A stretch of 7,190 nt of DNA from the NCBI GenBank assembly GCA_022865965.1, contig JALHTS010000315.1:1-7190 (forward strand), given 5' to 3'. Each line of letters starts with the position of its first letter. Position 1 is the stretch's first letter. The notes under the pieces are model-generated. The model saw only the letters and a list, made by a program, of their open reading frames with translations, ran no database searches and was not told the origin of the DNA. The translations under genes were made by a program, and so were the position numbers. Positions 1 to 6,658 of this stretch are shown in pieces. The DNA comes from Ignavibacteriaceae bacterium (GTDB lineage Bacteria > Bacteroidota > Ignavibacteria > Ignavibacteriales > Ignavibacteriaceae).

Positions 1-2
1 AA

Positions 3-22
3 CCGCATCATAAATAATGCGG
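3..22 (-). terminator. Possible intrinsic terminator after the prolyl isomerase gene
   Basis: Bases 3-8 (CCGCAT) and 17-22 (ATGCGG) form a perfect 6-bp inverted repeat around an 8-base loop. It begins 11 bases past the TAA stop of the cyclophilin gene, where a rho-independent terminator of this operon would be expected. On the minus strand only GGTT follows before the window ends, so the T-run that would settle the matter is out of view. It could also be a plain inverted repeat between genes. Confidence 0.5.
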
Positions 23-33
23 CTACAAATTAA

Positions 34-636
34 TTATTTTAAAGGTCTTTTTTCTATGGTTACACTTTCCATGACAACATCTTTCAACGGTTTGTCACCG
101 GGTTTACTGGTCTCAACTTTACCAATTGCTTTAACTATATCCATTCCTGAAATAACTTTTCCAAAAACTGTGTGTTTACCGTCTAACCATGGAGTTGCAA
201 TAAGTGTAATGAAAAACTGACTGCCGTTTGTATTTGGTCCTGCATTAGCCATCGAAAGAATTCCTGGTCCTTCGTGCTTTAATGAGGGAACTATTTCATC
301 ATCAAATTTTTCCCCATAAATACTTTCACCGCCGCGACCTGTTCCGGTAGGATCTCCGCCCTGAATCATAAAATTTTCTATTACTCTGTGGAATACTACT
401 CCGTTATAATAACCTTTCTCTGCAAGTCCAACAAAGTTAGCAACAGTTTTGGGAGTTTGACTTTCAAATAGTTCTATTTCAACTGTGCCCATATTAGTTT
501 TAATTAAAGCAACCACTGTTGAGTCATTCATATCTTGTTTTTCCTGTTCTTGTATAAGATTTTGATTGTTTGAATTTCCGTTCATAACGCCGATGAATAA
601 TATCAGCACAAAAAAGAGTGACATAAGTTTTTTCAT
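34..636 (-). CDS. Exported cyclophilin-type peptidyl-prolyl cis-trans isomerase
   Basis: This 200-residue protein should catalyse cis-trans isomerisation of peptide bonds before proline, most likely in the periplasm. Residues 1-20 look like a signal peptide (MKK, then a hydrophobic stretch). There is no lipobox cysteine, so it is probably soluble or anchored by an uncleaved signal. A polar linker (about 21-40) leads to one cyclophilin domain (about 41-197). Active-site residues by analogy with human cyclophilin A are all present: R84 in FHR, F89, M90 and Q92 in [13 protein letters not shown]130/N131 in [16 protein letters not shown]142, W150, L151 and H155 in WLDGKH. The start is fixed by an AGGAGG four bases upstream that overlaps the uppP stop codon, so translation is probably coupled to uppP. 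It appears to be the last gene of the operon. Function is confident; substrate proteins are unknown. Confidence 0.95.
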   Translation of the reverse strand: MKKLMSLFFVLILFIGVMNGNSNNQNLIQEQEKQDMNDSTVVALIKTNMGTVEIELFESQTPKTVANFVGLAEKGYYNGVVFHRVIENFMIQGGDPTGTGRGGESIYGEKFDDEIVPSLKHEGPGILSMANAGPNTNGSQFFITLIATPWLDGKHTVFGKVISGMDIVKAIGKVETSKPGDKPLKDVVMESVTIEKRPLK

Positions 637-640
637 ATTT

Positions 641-646
641 CCTCCT
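641..646 (-). promoter_or_regulatory. Shine-Dalgarno AGGAGG overlapping the uppP stop codon
   Basis: A full consensus AGGAGG lies four bases before the ATG of the prolyl isomerase gene. It shares two bases with the TAG stop of uppP (645-647). The overlap implies that a ribosome finishing uppP sits directly on the next initiation site, which is a classical layout for translational coupling. Confidence 0.85.
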
Positions 647-1493
647 AGGATTTAATGATGTTCGATAATAAAAAAATGATTATTAAAATCCCCAGTCCGA
701 TTCTGTAATAAATAAAAATAAAAGTGGAGTTTTTCTTTAAATACTTTAACAAAAAGTCAATTGCAAGATAACCGCTTACACCGGATACAATTGTTGAAAC
801 GATAAGATTTACCACCATTGTCTGATCAACAAATTTCAATGCTTCATATAGCTGTAAAACTCCGCTTGCTAGAACGGCAGGAATGCTAAGTAAAAAAGAA
901 AACCGCGCTGCTGCTTCACGGTTTAATCCGATAAATAATCCGGCAGTAATTGTTGTTCCTGATCTTGATGAACCGGGGATAAGAGATACTGCTTGCGCTA
1001 AACCGATTATCAGAGAATCAATAATAGTAATATCTTTAACATCTTTTTTGAAATTTGCTATCTTCTCTGCAATTGCCAGAATAATTGCTAACACAATTAG
1101 GCTTACGGAAATAATATAAAGATTTTTTGTTAATGCGCCTTCAATTGTATCTTTAAAGGTTAATCCAATTATCACAACAGGAATAGTTCCGATTATAATA
1201 AGCCAGCCAAGTTTTGAATTAATGTTTTGTTCAGAATATTTAACCGGCTTTAATAAATTATCCTTAACAAAATTTTTTATAATATTTATCAGGTCATTCC
1301 AGAAATAAACGAGAACGGCAAGTAAAGTTCCTAATTGTATGATTGCGATGAATGCTGTCCACTGCTCGGGATGATCTTCTGAAATAAGATTCAGCAGTTT
1401 ACCAGCGACAGTTAAATGCCCTGTGCTGCTTATCGGAAGGAATTCCGTTAACCCTTGAATTATTCCTAAAAAAATTGCTTCTAATACACTCAA
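645..1493 (-). CDS. uppP: Undecaprenyl-diphosphate phosphatase (UppP/BacA family)
   Basis: This 282-residue integral inner-membrane enzyme removes a phosphate from undecaprenyl pyrophosphate, regenerating the lipid carrier for peptidoglycan and other surface glycans. Length fits the family. The first signature, [15 protein letters not shown] (13-27), holds the (E/Q)xxxE pair Q13/E17, S23 and H26. The second, PGSSRSGTT (173-181), holds the essential arginine R177. The family-typical [10 protein letters not shown] follows at 198-207. About seven to eight hydrophobic segments span the chain, with a charged loop around 73-93. The start is a TTG, supported by AGGAG six bases upstream and by an in-frame TAG four codons upstream that rules out extension. 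That TAG is the stop of the preceding beta-barrel gene. Loss or overexpression of this family changes bacitracin sensitivity in other bacteria. Assignment is very secure. Confidence 0.97.
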   Translation of the reverse strand: MSVLEAIFLGIIQGLTEFLPISSTGHLTVAGKLLNLISEDHPEQWTAFIAIIQLGTLLAVLVYFWNDLINIIKNFVKDNLLKPVKYSEQNINSKLGWLIIIGTIPVVIIGLTFKDTIEGALTKNLYIISVSLIVLAIILAIAEKIANFKKDVKDITIIDSLIIGLAQAVSLIPGSSRSGTTITAGLFIGLNREAAARFSFLLSIPAVLASGVLQLYEALKFVDQTMVVNLIVSTIVSGVSGYLAIDFLLKYLKKNSTFIFIYYRIGLGILIIIFLLSNIIKS

Positions 1494-1499
1494 ATAAAA

Positions 1500-1504
1500 C
1501 TCCT
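1500..1504 (-). promoter_or_regulatory. Shine-Dalgarno AGGAG that fixes the TTG start of uppP
   Basis: AGGAG lies six bases upstream of the TTG at 1493-1491 and overlaps the TAG stop (1505-1503) of the upstream gene by two bases. No ATG or GTG occurs between the stop and this TTG, so the site decides the start and suggests coupled translation. Confidence 0.8.
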
Positions 1505-2147
1505 AGAAATAATATGATATGCCAAGGCGAACGCCAACAATCAGAGAATTAAATTCAACTTCTTCAAAAGTTCTGTTTGATGAAAGATCATCTTCACGTT
1601 TTTCGGGTTTTCCGGCTATATCATATCTAATATCAGCGCCAACGTGTGCATGTAAATTTCCATCAATTCGTGTACTGCCTTCACCTCTTAATAATAAACC
1701 GAATCCTGTTGCAAGATAGTCGGTCGGATTTGCGTCACCGGGAAGTTTTTCAGTAATATAAAGTAATCTCAATCCCGCACCACCACCAAACTTAAAATTA
1801 TAACCATCCCCACTAACAACATAGTACGTCAGAATACTGGGCATAATATTGTTTATGGAAACGTCATATTGTCCTAAACTAAAATAATTGTTGTACGAAT
1901 AAATCTGGTATCCAACTTCAGCCGCAAGCATAAAATTCGGATTTAACAATCTCCCATATTTAACAGTGAATTGAACGGCCGAATTAAAATCACTCATCTC
2001 TTCCCCATCAGCATAATTCTGATTTATATAGTCCCTGAATGAAGGCGTGCTCATAAAATCAATTCCCATTGTACCGCTCACCTCGTTATCCTGTGCATAA
2101 GAATTTATTGAGACAATTAAAATGAAAACAAAAAATATTTTATTCAT
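1503..2147 (-). CDS. Secreted, probable outer-membrane beta-barrel protein of unknown function
   Basis: I do not recognise a named family. The 214-residue product begins with a clear signal peptide (about 1-19, MNKIFFVFILIVSINSYAQ), with likely cleavage after SYA. The rest alternates polar and hydrophobic or aromatic residues in short strands separated by glycine- and asparagine-rich turns. Examples are FMLAAEVGYQIYSY (about 72-85), FKFGGGAGLRLLYI and LIVGVRLGISYYF, the last closing the chain on phenylalanine, as is typical of outer-membrane barrels. Length suits a small barrel of about eight strands. No lipobox or enzyme motif is visible. The ATG overlaps the TGA of the upstream flippase-like gene (ATGA), with GGAG eight bases before it, so the two are probably made together. 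A barrel is inferred from pattern alone; a periplasmic beta-rich protein remains possible. Confidence 0.75.
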   Translation of the reverse strand: MNKIFFVFILIVSINSYAQDNEVSGTMGIDFMSTPSFRDYINQNYADGEEMSDFNSAVQFTVKYGRLLNPNFMLAAEVGYQIYSYNNYFSLGQYDVSINNIMPSILTYYVVSGDGYNFKFGGGAGLRLLYITEKLPGDANPTDYLATGFGLLLRGEGSTRIDGNLHAHVGADIRYDIAGKPEKREDDLSSNRTFEEVEFNSLIVGVRLGISYYF

Positions 2148-3187
2148 TGATCTGACTCCGTTTTAAAATCATTAAGAGTTTTTGATGTTTGTTTGTTAAG
2201 TATGAAGAAGCAGATCAAAGCACCTACTATTGATATGATGTATGAAAGTATGTGTGTGAGAAATGCATAGGCAAGTGAAATAACTTCTGTAAATCCATAT
2301 ATCATAACCAATGTTGATTTGGCAAGTGTGTGATATGATCCTGTACCGCCGGGAGTTGGAATTACCACACCTATTGCACTAATGCTCATTATTACCCAGC
2401 CCATACCAAAGTTTACGTTTTTAATATCAAGCATTAAAAATCCGACATAAGATGTAACCGCATAAACACCCATAATTATTACTGATAAAGAAATTGTCCA
2501 GAAATAATTTTTTGTCCCTTTAAGACTTCTGAATCCTTCGGTAAACATATTAAAGATGTGTGCTATCGTTAAGGCAATTGAACCGGAAAATTTTCCAAAA
2601 AACTTAATAATCGTTTCATAGAATTTTTCCTTGAATCTTACTGCAAGGTATATAACAAATAGCACTAACAGGATTATTGCAGCGGTTATGTAAAGTGTTG
2701 ATTCAAGCCAGGGAAATTGATCATACAAACTTATTGAAGAAATAAATACTGCGATTAAAATTGCAAACCCCAGAGAAATTACATCAATAACACGTTCAAG
2801 TATCACTGTTCCGAACATAGATGAACGAGAAAGTCCTTCCCATCTTCCTATTAGCACTGCTCTTGTTAATTCACCCAGTTTTGGAGTAACCGCATTTACT
2901 CCATAGCCAACCATAAGTGAACCAAAAAGATTTTTGAGTTTCACATCAGGTTTTACTGAGTGTAAAATATATTTCCATCTTATTGCGCGAAGTAAATGTC
3001 CGACCAAGACTAAAACAATAAATATTAGAATCCAGAACAAATTTGCTCGTGTAACATGAAACCATACATCAGAGAAGTTCACATTATGAAATGCAATGTA
3101 AAGAAACACTGCTGCTAAAGCGACAGATAGAACAAAATTAACTATGCTTCGGAAGGTAATTATTTTATTTTGGTTATCTGAGATCAA
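2144..3187 (-). CDS. Flippase-like integral membrane protein (LPG_synthase_TM / UPF0104, YbhN-like)
   Basis: This 347-residue, multi-spanning inner-membrane protein resembles the membrane domain of lysylphosphatidylglycerol synthase (MprF) without the catalytic aminoacyl-transferase domain. Family-like motifs appear in order: LRAIRWKYIL (66-75), the GYGVNAVTPKLGELTRA block (94-110), TVILERVIDVI (127-137) and PTPGGTGSYH (277-286). Roughly eight hydrophobic segments are visible, the first near 15-33. Stand-alone members are widespread and thought to move lipids or lipid-linked molecules across the membrane, but substrates are mostly unknown. The start is a TTG preceded directly by an in-frame TAA, with AAGGAAG eight bases upstream; no ATG fits before the first membrane segment. 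It overlaps lolA by 14 bases and the next gene by four. The family call is confident; a transport role is inference. Confidence 0.88.
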   Translation of the reverse strand: MISDNQNKIITFRSIVNFVLSVALAAVFLYIAFHNVNFSDVWFHVTRANLFWILIFIVLVLVGHLLRAIRWKYILHSVKPDVKLKNLFGSLMVGYGVNAVTPKLGELTRAVLIGRWEGLSRSSMFGTVILERVIDVISLGFAILIAVFISSISLYDQFPWLESTLYITAAIILLVLFVIYLAVRFKEKFYETIIKFFGKFSGSIALTIAHIFNMFTEGFRSLKGTKNYFWTISLSVIIMGVYAVTSYVGFLMLDIKNVNFGMGWVIMSISAIGVVIPTPGGTGSYHTLAKSTLVMIYGFTEVISLAYAFLTHILSYIISIVGALICFFILNKQTSKTLNDFKTESDQ

Positions 3188-3803
3188 TTACCTTGCTTCC
3201 TTGCGGTGGGGAAAACTGGAAATTAGAATTAGATAAGTTTTGATTTGTTTTTATGTTCGAAAATTTCAATTCAATCAACCGGTTGGCATGATCGTTAGTC
3301 TGAATTTTTTCAATCAAGTCCTCTTTATTTATCCATAAAGTAACCTCGCCAAGATTAGCTGTTTTGCTTTTGGGGGCAAGTGTCAGTTTTCTGAGATTAC
3401 CATCCTGCTCACCTTTTAGTGTGCATTGTGCAGGGAACTGATATACAAGAAAGTTAATTGAAAACAGTGAGCCATCTTCTTCATAATCGCTAATTATAAC
3501 CTTATTCTCTTTCTTATTATAATTCCAGGACGATATACCATCAGAAACAATAGTTGAATTTCCGAATTCTAATCTGATATTATTTTCTTTCTTAAAAAAT
3601 ATTTTTACCAAAAGAGAAGATTTTCCGTTTATTGTTTGATCTACATTTGCAGTAAGATCTTTAATAGTATTGAACTTATTCTGAAGCGAATTTAAATACT
3701 CTTCGCCGGTATTTTGTGCATAGATTCCAGTGAATGAGAATACGACAATAAAACTTAAGCAAGATATTTTATTAACTAATTTTATAAATCTCTTCTGTGA
3801 CAT
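3174..3803 (-). CDS. lolA: Outer-membrane lipoprotein carrier protein LolA
   Basis: LolA is the periplasmic chaperone that accepts lipoproteins released by LolCDE and carries them to the outer membrane. The 209-residue length fits. Residues 1-29 form a signal peptide (basic start, hydrophobic core, likely cut after IYA). The mature part shows LolA traits: a helix with periodic hydrophobics (EEYLNSLQNKFNTIKDLTA, 34-52), strands with IRLEF (76-80), the SDGISSWNYN segment (87-96), VTLWINKEDLIEKI (154-167), and the closing FQFSPPQGSKVIDL (195-208), which matches the family ending F-x-PP-x-G-x-x-V-I-D. The gene lies 15 bases after the 74-residue gene. Only a weak ribosome site precedes its ATG, so it may depend on coupling. 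Adjacency of ftsK and lolA is familiar in Bacteroidota-type genomes. No LolB is visible here. Confidence 0.93.
   Translation of the reverse strand: MSQKRFIKLVNKISCLSFIVVFSFTGIYAQNTGEEYLNSLQNKFNTIKDLTANVDQTINGKSSLLVKIFFKKENNIRLEFGNSTIVSDGISSWNYNKKENKVIISDYEEDGSLFSINFLVYQFPAQCTLKGEQDGNLRKLTLAPKSKTANLGEVTLWINKEDLIEKIQTNDHANRLIELKFSNIKTNQNLSNSNFQFSPPQGSKVIDLR
3196..3202 (-). promoter_or_regulatory. Shine-Dalgarno AAGGAAG that fixes the TTG start of the flippase-like gene
   Basis: AAGGAAG lies inside the 3' end of lolA, eight bases upstream of the TTG at 3187-3185. An in-frame TAA abuts that TTG, and the next plausible start codon lies within the first membrane segment, so this site decides the start and creates the 14-base overlap with lolA. 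Confidence 0.7.
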
Positions 3804-3818
3804 CTTAATACACCAATC

Positions 3819-4043
3819 TTATGAATTTCTTTTTAATGCTGCATTTATGATAGCATTCATTTTATGTTCTTCCGCTTCCTCAAATGTGCGAAATTTAAAT
3901 ACTCCTTTTGGATAGGAAAATTTCGAAAGCCTTGTAAACAATCCGTAAAACTCTGTTACCTTTCTGAAGTATTCCTTATCTGGATTAAAATTCCACAAGG
4001 CTCTTTCAGCTTCTTCAAAAGTTTTGAACATTTCTACAGGCAT
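3819..4043 (-). CDS. Small conserved-looking protein of unknown function with an internal repeat
   Basis: I do not recognise a characterised family. The 74-residue product has no signal peptide, membrane segment or cysteine, so it is probably cytoplasmic. Residues 6-18 (FKTFEEAERALWN) and 51-63 (FRTFEEAEEHKMN) match at 8 of 13 positions, giving two copies of an F-x-T-F-E-E-A-E helix-start motif around an aromatic, charged middle that contains WNFNPDKEYF and the turn YPKGVFKF (44-51). It is likely a real gene: it fills the space between ftsK and lolA on the operon strand, its ATG overlaps a preceding TAA (TAATG), and its stop lies 15 bases before lolA. Its composition is protein-like rather than shadow-like. 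M5 is an alternative start. The ribosome site is weak (AAGAAA). I assign no function. Confidence 0.75.
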   Translation of the reverse strand: MPVEMFKTFEEAERALWNFNPDKEYFRKVTEFYGLFTRLSKFSYPKGVFKFRTFEEAEEHKMNAIINAALKRNS

Positions 4044-4120
4044 TATTTCTTATCTTTCATTAACTGTTCTAAAAAAGGCAAATCTGATTTATCAATTGCT
4101 ATACGTTTCGCAAAATTGTT
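4043..4120 (-). other. Short open frame bridging the end of ftsK and the 74-residue gene
   Basis: In the frame that crosses the ftsK stop, 25 sense codons run from after a TGA to a TAA that overlaps the ATG of the next gene by one base. The part beyond ftsK reads AIDKSDLPFLEQLMKDKK, which looks like a protein C-terminus. No good start codon or ribosome site precedes it. The only ATG lies six codons from its end and would encode MKDKK. It may be a remnant of a lost gene, a leader whose termination feeds the next start, or chance. Confidence 0.25.
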
Positions 4121-6555
4121 TCAAGTTGTTCCTCGTTTTCAACCAGAACAATTCGCGCTTTACTGCCGTCATTCGGACCAACAATTCCAGCTTCTTCAAG
4201 TTGATCAACTATTCTTGCAGCACGCGAGTAACCAAGCTTTAATCTTCTCTGCAGCAGCGATACCGAACCTTGTTGATGTCTTACAATCACTCTTGCCGCA
4301 TCTTCAAACATCGGATCAAGATCTCCTAAATATCCGGCCGCAGCATCTTTCTTCTTATCGTATAGTGATGGTAGAAAATATGGTTTAGAGTAAGCCGGTT
4401 GTGAATAAATATAATTAGTAAGTCTTTCAACTTCATCTGTTGAAATAAAAGCATTCTGAATTCTAATCGGTTTTGGCGAACCTGTTGGAAGAAACAACAT
4501 ATCGCCGCTTCCCAAAAGCTGCTCAGCTCCGTTCATATCAAGTATAGTTCTTGAATCAATTTTTGTTGCAACCTGGTAAGCAATTCTCGAACTGAAATTA
4601 GCTTTTATCACACCAGTTATAACATTAACCGAAGGACGCTGAGTTGCAAGCACAAGATGAATTCCCACTGCTCTTGCAAGCTGTGCTAATCGTGTTATTG
4701 GTTCTTCAACTTCTTTACCGGCAGTAATCATCAAGTCGGCGAGCTCATCAATAATAACGAGAAGGTAAGGAACCGGATGATGTTTTATTGTATCGGTATC
4801 ATGTGGTTTTGTTTTAGGATCGGATACTTTTTTATTGTAATCAACAATATTACGCACCCCTGCTTTGGCAAGCTTATCGTAACGCCGTTCCATTTCATAT
4901 TCAACTGACTTTAACATTAACACAGCGTTCTGTGGTGCAGTTATTATTTCTTCATCAAGATCAGGAGAAACTGCAAGGTAATGTCTTCTTAATTTATTGT
5001 AGAGCGAAAGTTCTATCTTTTTCGGGTCAACCATTATAAATTTAACTTCCGAAGGATGTTTGGAATAAAGAAGTGAAGACACAATCATATTTATTCCAAC
5101 ACTTTTACCGGAACCGGTTGAACCTGCTATTAGCAAATGCGGCATTTTAGAAAGATCAGTTACATAAACATCCCCGCTTATAGTTTTACCTAAAGCAAGA
5201 GGAAGCTCAGCTTTAGATTCGGATATTTTACCAAGAACAGATCTTGCATTCACGACAGAGGCTTTTGCATTTGGTATTTCAACACCTATGGCACCTTTAC
5301 CGGGAATCGGGGCAATTATTCTTATTCCGCGTGCTGCTAAAGCCAGTGCAATATCGTTTTCAAGTCCGACAATACGACTTATCTTAACACCCGGTGCAGG
5401 AACAATTTCATAAAGTGTAACTACAGGACCGGGAGTAACAGAAATATCTTTTATCTCAATGTCGAAAAGTCTAAGCTTTTCTTTAAGCAGCTCTGCATTG
5501 TGAGTCAACTCTTCTTCAGCAACCTGGTAAGATTCTTCCGGAATTGGATCAAGTAAATCGAAGCCTGGCATTTTATAACTTATGTCCTCATCCCATTGAT
5601 CTGGTAATTTGGCTTCCTTCTCTTTCTCCTCATCTTTAACTGCTGCTTCACCTGTTTTTTCAAGATCAACTTTTTTAACTTCTTCTTTTATAACCGGACT
5701 TTCAGGAATTTGAGTAGGAGTGTCATCTTTACGAATTATAGTAATCTTTGTTTGATCGTCTTCTTCCTGCTCCATTAAATCATCAGCAGTAATTTCTTCA
5801 CCGGATTTTTTCTCTTTACGTTTCTTCTTCTTTTCTTCACCAAGTTTTTTAATTTTATCAAGATTTTTGTCTTCGCCCGAGTTTTCCCATTCATCTTTTA
5901 CTTTATCAACAGAGCTTACAAACAATCCTTTAATAAATGAGAAAATATTTTCAAACTTTATATCAAAAGAAATTATCATTAAAACGATAAAAGAAGTAAT
6001 CAGTAACAAAACACTTCCAATTCCGCCGAGAATTCCTGCAAGAAAGTTTCCTAATATATCGCCAATACCACCTGCAAGCTCAAGGGTTGAAGAAAAAACA
6101 TCGTAATTTGTGCGCAACACTCCAAAGAAAGAAGCGATGATAAATGAAGATAGCAGAGTAAAATTTGAAAGATGTATAAATAATCTGAAATTTATTTTCC
6201 TGAAGAAAAGTATTCCGAATAAAAATAAAAGAAAAGGAATCGAAATGGAAAAATATCCAAGTACTTCTTTTACAAGAAATTTTGAAACATGTGCACCTGT
6301 TATACCAAGCCAGTTATAAGTGTCAATCTTTGTATCGAAGGAAATGCTTATATCGTCAAATAAGTTTGTAAGAAGTGCTTCATCTCTGCGGTCGAATGAG
6401 AGAATGCTTACGAAAAGATAAAACGAAATAAGTATTACAAGTATTCCTATTATCTTTTTCTTTTTATCACCGGACATATTAAAGTAACTGCTGCCGTTTG
6501 TATTTTTTCCAGCAGTACCATTACGTTTAATATTTTTCTTTTTTCTTAAGGGCAT
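4099..6555 (-). CDS. ftsK: DNA translocase FtsK (FtsK/SpoIIIE family)
   Basis: FtsK is a septum-anchored, ATP-driven DNA pump that clears and aligns chromosome termini during division and, in known systems, activates XerCD recombination. This 818-residue form has a basic N-terminus, about four membrane segments (near 34-53, 99-117, 130-147 and 175-196) and a charged, low-complexity linker (about 215-325, with an EEKKKKRKEKK run). The alpha/beta motor follows: Walker A AGSTGSGKS (477-485), Walker B LLVIIDELADLM (598-609), and ATQRPSVNVITG (637-648). The C-terminal winged-helix gamma domain (about 753-818, QRRLKLGYSRAARIVDQLEEAG) recognises orienting DNA sequences in relatives. The linker is much shorter than in E. 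coli. HYLAVSP at 525-531 is an insertion relative to E. coli FtsK. The ATG lacks a strong ribosome site and a small hairpin lies just upstream. It appears to be the first gene of the operon. Confidence 0.97.
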   Translation of the reverse strand: MPLRKKKNIKRNGTAGKNTNGSSYFNMSGDKKKKIIGILVILISFYLFVSILSFDRRDEALLTNLFDDISISFDTKIDTYNWLGITGAHVSKFLVKEVLGYFSISIPFLLFLFGILFFRKINFRLFIHLSNFTLLSSFIIASFFGVLRTNYDVFSSTLELAGGIGDILGNFLAGILGGIGSVLLLITSFIVLMIISFDIKFENIFSFIKGLFVSSVDKVKDEWENSGEDKNLDKIKKLGEEKKKKRKEKKSGEEITADDLMEQEEDDQTKITIIRKDDTPTQIPESPVIKEEVKKVDLEKTGEAAVKDEEKEKEAKLPDQWDEDISYKMPGFDLLDPIPEESYQVAEEELTHNAELLKEKLRLFDIEIKDISVTPGPVVTLYEIVPAPGVKISRIVGLENDIALALAARGIRIIAPIPGKGAIGVEIPNAKASVVNARSVLGKISESKAELPLALGKTISGDVYVTDLSKMPHLLIAGSTGSGKSVGINMIVSSLLYSKHPSEVKFIMVDPKKIELSLYNKLRRHYLAVSPDLDEEIITAPQNAVLMLKSVEYEMERRYDKLAKAGVRNIVDYNKKVSDPKTKPHDTDTIKHHPVPYLLVIIDELADLMITAGKEVEEPITRLAQLARAVGIHLVLATQRPSVNVITGVIKANFSSRIAYQVATKIDSRTILDMNGAEQLLGSGDMLFLPTGSPKPIRIQNAFISTDEVERLTNYIYSQPAYSKPYFLPSLYDKKKDAAAGYLGDLDPMFEDAARVIVRHQQGSVSLLQRRLKLGYSRAARIVDQLEEAGIVGPNDGSKARIVLVENEEQLETILRNV

Positions 6556-6564
6556 AACAACTTA

Positions 6565-6577
6565 TCGGTTTATCCGA
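6565..6577 (-). promoter_or_regulatory. Small inverted repeat in the ftsK leader
   Basis: TCGGATAAACCGA on the minus strand forms a 4-bp stem (TCGG/CCGA) with a five-base loop ending nine bases before the ftsK ATG, where a Shine-Dalgarno would normally sit. It could be a weak translational control hairpin or a protein site. The stem is short enough to be chance. Confidence 0.25.
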
Positions 6578-6599
6578 AAACAGCAATTAAAGTTAGGTT

Positions 6600-6628
6600 C
6601 AAGTATAAAAATAATTCATGCGCACACA
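6600..6628 (-). promoter_or_regulatory. Possible ftsK operon promoter
   Basis: Within the 103-bp gap upstream of ftsK, the minus strand reads TGTG (6628-6625), 17 bases, then TATACTTG (6607-6600). This differs by one base in each box from the Bacteroidota-type pattern TTTG / TAnnTTTG, and TATACT also resembles a sigma-70 -10 box. A start near 6593 would leave a leader of about 40 bases. No good -35 TTGACA is present, and AT-rich sequence yields such matches easily. Confidence 0.3.
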
Positions 6629-6658
6629 TAATTTTGTAAGAACGCAATTACCTCAATT

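Noticed and set aside
883..1119. 78-codon open frame on the plus strand
   Set aside because: It is antisense to the conserved second signature of uppP and shows no family features.
3864..4388. 174-codon open frame on the plus strand
   Set aside because: It lies antisense across the ftsK 3' end, the gap and the 74-residue gene. It has no recognisable domain, and both minus-strand proteins it overlaps are better supported.
5815..5840. Lysine/glutamate run in ftsK as a possible inserted repeat
   Set aside because: Charged low-complexity linkers between the membrane part and motor are normal for FtsK, and no exact DNA tandem repeat is visible.
5867..6319. Two plus-strand open frames of 79 and 69 codons
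   Set aside because: Both are antisense to the ftsK membrane and linker region and have no independent support.
6618..6629. ATGCGCACACAT as a terminator stem after the ComB-like gene
   Set aside because: Only the central TGCGCA is truly self-complementary and leaves no loop; the following T-rich stretch alone does not make a terminator.
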